A DNA stretch of 36,402 bases. Source: UBA2160 sp964588665. GTDB taxonomy: Bacteria; Chloroflexota; Dehalococcoidia; Lucifugimonadales; UBA1123. This document shows positions 32,089-36,402 of the stretch, in pieces; position 1 is the first letter of the stretch; every line of letters begins with the position of its first letter. The DNA lies in assembly GCA_964588665.1 (NCBI GenBank), contig CAZPQQ010000029.1, forward strand, positions 1-36,402, given 5' to 3'. The notes beneath the pieces are model-generated. The model searched no databases. It was not told the DNA's origin and saw only the letters and a list, made by a program, of their open reading frames with translations. The position numbers and the translations under genes are program-made.

Positions 32089-32199
32089 CGAACTATCCTG
32101 CCACAAGGATTGAACCTATTCAATCTACACCATGTGAAGACTGCGCGAAACTCCGCCGTGATATACTCGCACGAGTCTCAAAACGGAAGGATTCTGGCT

Positions 32200-33849
32200 A
32201 TGAACACTCTGGACGCCGTCGCCCACATACTCGCAGCCGAAGGCGTGGAACACCTCAACGCCTACCCTTCGACCTCGCTGATCGAATCGGCGGCGGCGCT
32301 TGGCATCCGCCCGATAATCTGCCGTCAGGAACGCGTGGGCGTTGGCATCGCCGACGGCTACACTAGGGTGACCAACGGCAGGCCGCCGGGCGCATTCGCG
32401 ATGCAGTACGGACCGGGCGCCGAGAACGCCTTCGCCGGAGTGGCGACCGCATTCTCCGACGCCGTCCCCATGCTCCTGCTCCCGATGGGGCATCCGCGGG
32501 AACGGGACGGCGTGTTCCCGCACTTCAGTTCGGTGCGAAGCTTCGGCACGATCACCAAGTCAATCGAGCAAATCCAGACCGCCGAGAGCGCCGTCGACAC
32601 CATGCGACGCGCCTTCGCCCGACTAAAGATGGGCCGTCCCGGACCCGTGATGGTCGAGATACCGACGGACGTGGCCGGGCAGCAAGTCGACGACAGCCTG
32701 GTGGAGGGCTATCGCCCGGTCAAGACCACGGTGGCCGGCGCCAACCCGCGGGACGTGGCCGAGGCGGCGGAGGCGCTGGTGCGGGCCAAAGCCCCGGTCA
32801 TCTACGCGGGCCAGGGCGTACTCTACGGCGAAGCCACGGACGAGCTCGTTCGGCTGGCGGAGTTGCTCCAAGTCCCAGTCGTCACCTCGATGGCCGGCAA
32901 GAGCGCCTTCCCCGAGATGCATCCGCTTTCGTTGGGCAGCGCCTCGGGCGTCATGAACCGGGCAGCGTTCCACTTCCTCCGCGACGCCGATCTGGTCTTC
33001 GCCATCGGCTCCAGCCTGACGAAACACTCCATGACGACTCCCATCCCTGAAGACAAGACGTTCATCCAGGCCACCGACGACCCGATCGACATCGGCAAGA
33101 ACTACGACATCGACTTCCCGCTGATCGGCGACGCGCGGCTCATTCTCCAGCAGTTCATCGACGCCTGCACCGATCTCGGCGGCAGCCCTTCGGGCGCCGA
33201 CGGATCGACTACGGACGCCATCGCCACGCTGAGGGAGCAGTGGCTGTCTGAGTGGAATGCGAAGCTGACCTCGGACGAGACGCCGATCACGCCGTACAGA
33301 GTCATTGGCGAGTTCATGAAAGCAGTCGATCCCAACGAAGCAATCGTCACGCACGATTCGGGCAGCCCCAGGGACCAGCTCATGCCGTTTTATCGTTCCG
33401 GCGGACCGCGCACGTACCTAGGGTGGGGCAAGTCCCACGGGCTCGGGACCGGTCTCGGCCTCAACATCGGCGCAAAGCTGGCCGCTCCGGACAAGTTCGT
33501 CGTCAACTTCATGGGCGATGCCGCATTCGGAATGACGGGCCTGGACTTCGAGACCGCGGCGCGCAACGGCATACCTATCCTGACCGTTGTGTTCAACAAC
33601 TCCACGATGGCGATCACGGCAGGGGCGATGGCCACGTCCCATGAACTCTACAGCACGCGAGACATCGGCGGGAACTACGCCGACATGGCCCGCGCCATGG
33701 GCGGTTGGTCCGAGAAGGTCGAGGACCCGTCCGACGTTGCCGCGGCGATCCAGCGCGCGCGCGCAGCCACCGAAGACGGAAAAGCCAGCCTGTTGGAGAT
33801 CATCACCAGCGAGGAAAGCGACTTCTCCCACCGCGCGTCGTTTAGTTAA
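32200..33849 (+). CDS. Thiamine-diphosphate-dependent enzyme, acetolactate-synthase-like
   Basis: This is a 549-residue enzyme of the acetolactate synthase/benzoylformate decarboxylase group. The Pyr domain has the cofactor-activating Glu44 in C-R-Q-E-R-V-G. The middle domain is Rossmann-like (A-P-V-I-Y-A-G-Q-G-V). The PP domain has the metal/ThDP motif M-G-D440-A-A-F-G ending at N466-N467 (V-V-F-N-N-S). It decarboxylates or ligates a 2-keto acid in the cytosol. No small regulatory subunit gene is nearby, so it is probably a catabolic member rather than IlvB. The frame is open to 31834, but ATG 32200 begins the conserved M-N-T-L-D-A-V. It may share a control region with the divergent HAD gene. 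Confidence 0.93.
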   Translation: MNTLDAVAHILAAEGVEHLNAYPSTSLIESAAALGIRPIICRQERVGVGIADGYTRVTNGRPPGAFAMQYGPGAENAFAGVATAFSDAVPMLLLPMGHPRERDGVFPHFSSVRSFGTITKSIEQIQTAESAVDTMRRAFARLKMGRPGPVMVEIPTDVAGQQVDDSLVEGYRPVKTTVAGANPRDVAEAAEALVRAKAPVIYAGQGVLYGEATDELVRLAELLQVPVVTSMAGKSAFPEMHPLSLGSASGVMNRAAFHFLRDADLVFAIGSSLTKHSMTTPIPEDKTFIQATDDPIDIGKNYDIDFPLIGDARLILQQFIDACTDLGGSPSGADGSTTDAIATLREQWLSEWNAKLTSDETPITPYRVIGEFMKAVDPNEAIVTHDSGSPRDQLMPFYRSGGPRTYLGWGKSHGLGTGLGLNIGAKLAAPDKFVVNFMGDAAFGMTGLDFETAARNGIPILTVVFNNSTMAITAGAMATSHELYSTRDIGGNYADMARAMGGWSEKVEDPSDVAAAIQRARAATEDGKASLLEIITSEESDFSHRASFS

Positions 33850-33883
33850 CGGCGCTGGACTTCCCCGTAAAATCGTGGGGAGT

Positions 33884-33905
33884 GCAGAGGGGCGAGCCCC
33901 TTTGC
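33884..33905. terminator. GC hairpin after ThDP enzyme
   Basis: GCAGAGGGGC-GA-GCCCCTTTGC is a 10-base arm pair with one G-U wobble, 35 bases after the stop. A few Ts lie within the 3' arm. It is a possible terminator. Confidence 0.45.
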
Positions 33906-33962
33906 AACATGCCTCGCCGTGACACGCATTCCTGAATCGATCGAAACGAAACAAGGAGAACC

Positions 33963-34757
33963 ATGAGCGACGACGTTCTAATCGTGGAGCAAAACGGCTA
34001 TGTAGCCACGTTCACCATCAATCGGCCGGAAAAGCGAAACGCCCTCAATCCGGAGATCCACGCGCAGATGGTCAGGCGCATCGACCGGCTGTCCGAGGAA
34101 GGCCAGACGCGATGCCTGATCGTCAAAGGCCAGGGTGGTCTTGCCTTCTCCGCCGGCGACGACCTGAAGCGCGCCCCCGGCGACCGCGGCCCTCAGCCGG
34201 ACCCGGACAAGGACCCCAAACTCCAGTGGCCCCACCGACAGTCGAAGCCATATTCGACGCGCCATTCCCCGTCGTGGCGATGATCGACGGCTTCTGCGTC
34301 GGCGGCGGCCTGGCGTTGGCCACCGAATGCGACATGCGGATATGCACCGATCGCGCCCAACTCGGCATTCCGCCGTCGCGCCTTGGCATCATCTACGACT
34401 ACGGTCGACCTGGTCGGTCCGGCGTTCACAAAAGAGCTTTTCTGCTCCGGCCTGCGCGTCACCCCTCAACGAGCCCTCGACATGGGACTCGTGAACCAAG
34501 TGGTCAAACCGGAGGACCTGGAGTCCGAGGTTTACACACTGGCCGATGAGTTCGCTCATAACGCACCGCTGTCTTTGCGAGAGCACAAACGCATCGTAAA
34601 CATGCTGGTCCGGCGCAACTTCCAGGGTTCGGCACTCGCCGCGCAGGACATCGAGTCGATGCACGAGGCCCAACGCGTCGCCCGAGACAGCCACGATGCC
34701 AACGAAGGCCGCGTAGCCTTCGCCGAAAAGCGCACACCGGTGTTTCTGGGGCGGTGA
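33963..34757 (+). pseudogene. Enoyl-CoA hydratase/isomerase family gene, two frameshifts
   Basis: ATG 33963 follows ACAAGGAGAACC and begins a normal crotonase (F-T-I-N-R-P-E-K-R-N-A-L-N-P-E; A-F-S-A-G-D-D-L-K). At about 34225-34235 the reading must shift to frame 2 to continue P-T-V-E-A-I-F-D-A-P-F-P-V-V-A-M. That frame carries C-V-G-G-G-L-A-L-A-T-E-C-D. At 34402-34404 it must shift back to reach V-D-L-V-G-P-A-F-T-K-E-L-F, with a few residues missing, then runs to A-E-K-R-T-P-V-F-L-G-R. Two breaks and a small deletion point to a dead gene, or to assembly error. The two hydratase glutamates would be replaced (Ala and Pro), so it was not a standard hydratase. Confidence 0.8.
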
Positions 34758-34837
34758 GGGCGCAACGAGCGGTGGTCTGCTCACCTGCGTATAACGACGT
34801 TGCCCTGAGCCATCCGGGGAATAGGAGATGATCGGCG

Positions 34838-35065
34838 ATGAAGAAATTGACTCGGATCACCCGCAATCCCGATGTGATGGGAGGCAAGTCTTGCATCCGA
34901 GGAATGCGCGTCACCGTTGGCATGATCGTCGGGTTATTGGCGTCCGGTCATTCCATTCCCGACGTCCTGGATGAATATCCGTATCTGGAAGAACCGGATG
35001 TCCTCGAAGCGCTCTCGTATTCGGCGTGGCGGGTCGAGGAGGTTGAGCTGCCGCTGAACCAGTGA
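34838..35065 (+). CDS. DUF433 antitoxin-like protein
   Basis: This is a 75-residue DUF433 protein. R-I-T-R-N-P-D-V-M-G-G-K-S-C-I-R-G-M-R-V-T-V opens the family's DNA-binding fold. I-P-D-V-L-D-E-Y-P-Y-L and V-L-E-A-L-S-Y-S-A-W-R complete the helices. DUF433 proteins are antitoxins paired with DUF5615 PIN-like nucleases. They bind their own operator and block the toxin. Here the toxin gene begins in the stop codon (TGATG) but is truncated. ATG 34838 has GGAG 9 bases upstream. Confidence 0.9.
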   Translation: MKKLTRITRNPDVMGGKSCIRGMRVTVGMIVGLLASGHSIPDVLDEYPYLEEPDVLEALSYSAWRVEEVELPLNQ

Positions 35066-35142
35066 TGAAGGTGCTCATCGACATGCACCTGCCGTCGCGG
35101 TGGCTAGACGTGTTCGAACGCCAGGGTTGGGATGCTGTCTAA
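35065..35142 (+). pseudogene. Truncated DUF5615 PIN-like toxin
   Basis: Only 25 codons remain: M-K-V-L-I-D-M-H-L-P-S-R-W-L-D-V-F, then E-R-Q-G-W-D-A-V and TAA. The M-K-V-L-I-D-x-x-L start with its catalytic Asp is typical of DUF5615 toxins of about 110 residues. The rest is missing and the following 54 bases do not continue it in any frame. The pair is therefore an orphan antitoxin with a toxin stump. Confidence 0.8.
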
Positions 35143-35196
35143 AAGCCCGCTGACATTCGAGTAGTCGGTACCTTCAACTCCGACCGCCTCCTACCA

Positions 35197-36231
35197 CTAC
35201 ATGAACTTTTCCATGTAGTTGATGTTGGAGGCTTCGGACTCGAGTTCGCCGCGCTCGACCTGCTTGATGAGCCGGGTGATCGCGTCGCAGGCCGGCGTCG
35301 GCACGCCCACCTCCGCGCCTCGCCTCGACACGTAGCCGTCCAGGAATTCGATCTCAGTGCGGCGCTCCTTCATCACGTCCTGGAGCATCGAGGGCCGTCC
35401 CGCGCCCAGCTCCTTGGCGGTCTCGGCCAGTCGGGACTTCAGCTCCTCCAACACCTGGGCGTCCTCGGCGGCCTGGACGTACATCTCCGCGGGGACTCCG
35501 TTGATCGGCTCCACATGAACTCCCAGCGCCGTGCCGACCTTGACGACCTCGGCCCCGATCTTCACCGTGACATCCACGACGCCCGGGGTCTCCCTCGACG
35601 CTGCCGAACCGAGGCCGGTCAGTGCGCAGATGGGATTCGCCATCGAGTTGGTGGCCAGCTTGGCCCATCGCTCGCCCCATAGGTTCGTTGTGACGTGCGT
35701 CGGCCCGATGACGCTTAGCATCTCTGCCAGAGCTTTGATCCGCTCCGTCTCCATACCGTTGAGCTCGCCAAGTTTGAACGCCATGCGACTGGAGACGCTG
35801 GTCCGCTGGGGATTGCCGGGGTCGTACATCCCGGCGCCCAGCGTGATGACGCACCCCAGCGTCCTCGTGTAGCCGGCGATCGGTGCGATGGTCTCGTCGT
35901 TGATCCCGTTTTGAGCGGAGATGATAACTCCGGTGGGCGTCAGGTGGCGCAAGATGAAGTGCGTCGCCCACACCGTGTCATACGACTTCATGCTGAGAAA
36001 GATCGAGTCGAACGGCTCGCTGATGTTGCAGGCTTCGCCCAGGTGCATCGCGTTGACGGGAACGGTGAACTCCTCGTCCGAGGCGGTGACGCGGAGACCG
36101 TCGCGCTTCATCTTTTCGACGTGTTCGCCCCACTGGTCGATCAGCGTAACGTCGTGACCGGCCCGCGTCAGGTAACCGCCAATGGTCCCGCCGATGGCCC
36201 CGACTCCGAACACCGCGATCCTGTCAAACAT
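35197..36231 (-). CDS. Ketopantoate reductase (ApbA/PanE) family protein
   Basis: This is a 344-residue NADPH-dependent reductase of the ketopantoate reductase family. The Rossmann start I-A-V-F-G-V-G-A-I-G-G-T-I-G is followed by K-S-Y-D-T and A-Q-N-G-I-N. The second domain has W-A-K-L-A-T-N-S-M-A-N-P-I-C-A-L (active Lys) and T-E-I-E-F-L-D-G-Y-V-S-R-R-G-A (family Glu). ATG 36231 has GAGGAG 9 bases upstream. It is longer than PanE of E. coli (about 300 residues), and such paralogs often reduce other 2-keto acids, so pantothenate synthesis is not certain. It is followed by the toxin stump in opposite orientation. Confidence 0.9.
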   Translation of the reverse strand: MFDRIAVFGVGAIGGTIGGYLTRAGHDVTLIDQWGEHVEKMKRDGLRVTASDEEFTVPVNAMHLGEACNISEPFDSIFLSMKSYDTVWATHFILRHLTPTGVIISAQNGINDETIAPIAGYTRTLGCVITLGAGMYDPGNPQRTSVSSRMAFKLGELNGMETERIKALAEMLSVIGPTHVTTNLWGERWAKLATNSMANPICALTGLGSAASRETPGVVDVTVKIGAEVVKVGTALGVHVEPINGVPAEMYVQAAEDAQVLEELKSRLAETAKELGAGRPSMLQDVMKERRTEIEFLDGYVSRRGAEVGVPTPACDAITRLIKQVERGELESEASNINYMEKFM

Positions 36232-36320
36232 GCCGAATACTCCTCGTGATTGTCGTAATCCTGCGTAGGCAGACAGTGTAGTTTAGGCCTTGAGGACCGT
36301 CAACAGACGCGGGTTTGAGG

Positions 36321-36369
36321 GGCTTGGCCATGAACGGCCTGCGAGCCGGTGGTCTCGGTCTTTAGAGCC
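36321..36369. repeat. Copy of hairpin repeat family
   Basis: GGCTTGGCCATGAACGGCC is followed by CCGGTGGTCTCGG and TCTTTAGAGCC. It matches the units at 3563-3710 in order and spacing, with the same GGCC...GGCC stem. It lies in the gap 36232-36402, which shows no gene. Confidence 0.65.
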
Positions 36370-36402
36370 TGTCTCATAAGTCGCCATGAGTGCCAAGATT
36401 GG

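Overview
The window reads as one stretch of a GC-rich bacterial chromosome, with AT-richer islands at about 1-850 and 21.0-24.0 kb. The gene content suggests a marine Chloroflexota lineage of the SAR202/Dehalococcoidia type. It has many paralogous CoA-linked catabolic enzymes (class III CoA-transferases, thiolase-like protein plus OB-fold partner, crotonases, ACAD10/11-like dehydrogenase), a DUF3090 + SCO1664-like kinase pair, a tiny basic protein, and interspersed GTCGAAGG-type and hairpin repeats. No rRNA or tRNA gene was seen, so the taxonomic guess is inference only.

Layout. 1-1.0 kb: an AT-rich accessory end with a frame-broken gene and a YwgA/Panacea-like regulator. 1.0-7.7 kb: a same-strand acyl-CoA cluster. 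7.9-12.4 kb: a small HAD phosphatase, a VOC protein, a CocE-type hydrolase and a HEAT-repeat protein. 12.6-14.5 kb: moeA plus a conserved-looking protein, closed by a strong terminator. 14.7-16.5 kb: minus-strand small basic protein, PI3/4-kinase-like protein and DUF3090 protein. 16.7-21.0 kb: a thiol/sulfur redox neighbourhood (DUF192 protein, thioredoxin-fold protein with in-frame UGA, MerR regulator with its promoter, thioredoxin-like lipoprotein, rhodanese). 21.1-23.6 kb: a Fic protein behind AT-rich palindromes and a class I/II aminotransferase. 24.2-26.1 kb: an eroding minus-strand exosortase locus. 26.2-30.5 kb: alaS, ruvX and a PAS-LuxR regulator. 30.6-31.2 kb: a second thioredoxin-fold protein with in-frame UGA. 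31.4-36.2 kb: HAD dehalogenase, divergent ThDP enzyme, broken crotonase, broken DUF433/DUF5615 toxin-antitoxin pair and a ketopantoate-reductase-like protein.

The most exciting observation is two independent minus-strand genes (17676-18188 and 30632-31219). In each, an in-frame TGA sits exactly where the first cysteine of a thioredoxin CxxC motif belongs (T-U-P-P-C and W-U-R-T-C). Each TGA is followed at the right distance by a hairpin resembling a bacterial SECIS element. I read both as selenoproteins of the thioredoxin family. One lies downstream of a MerR-type regulator whose promoter has a stretched 20-bp spacer with an ACCTT/AAGGT dyad. Other in-frame TGAs and frameshifts in the window (exosortase, methyltransferase, crotonase) fall at non-catalytic places and look like gene decay or consensus errors. 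They are the main caution against the selenocysteine reading.
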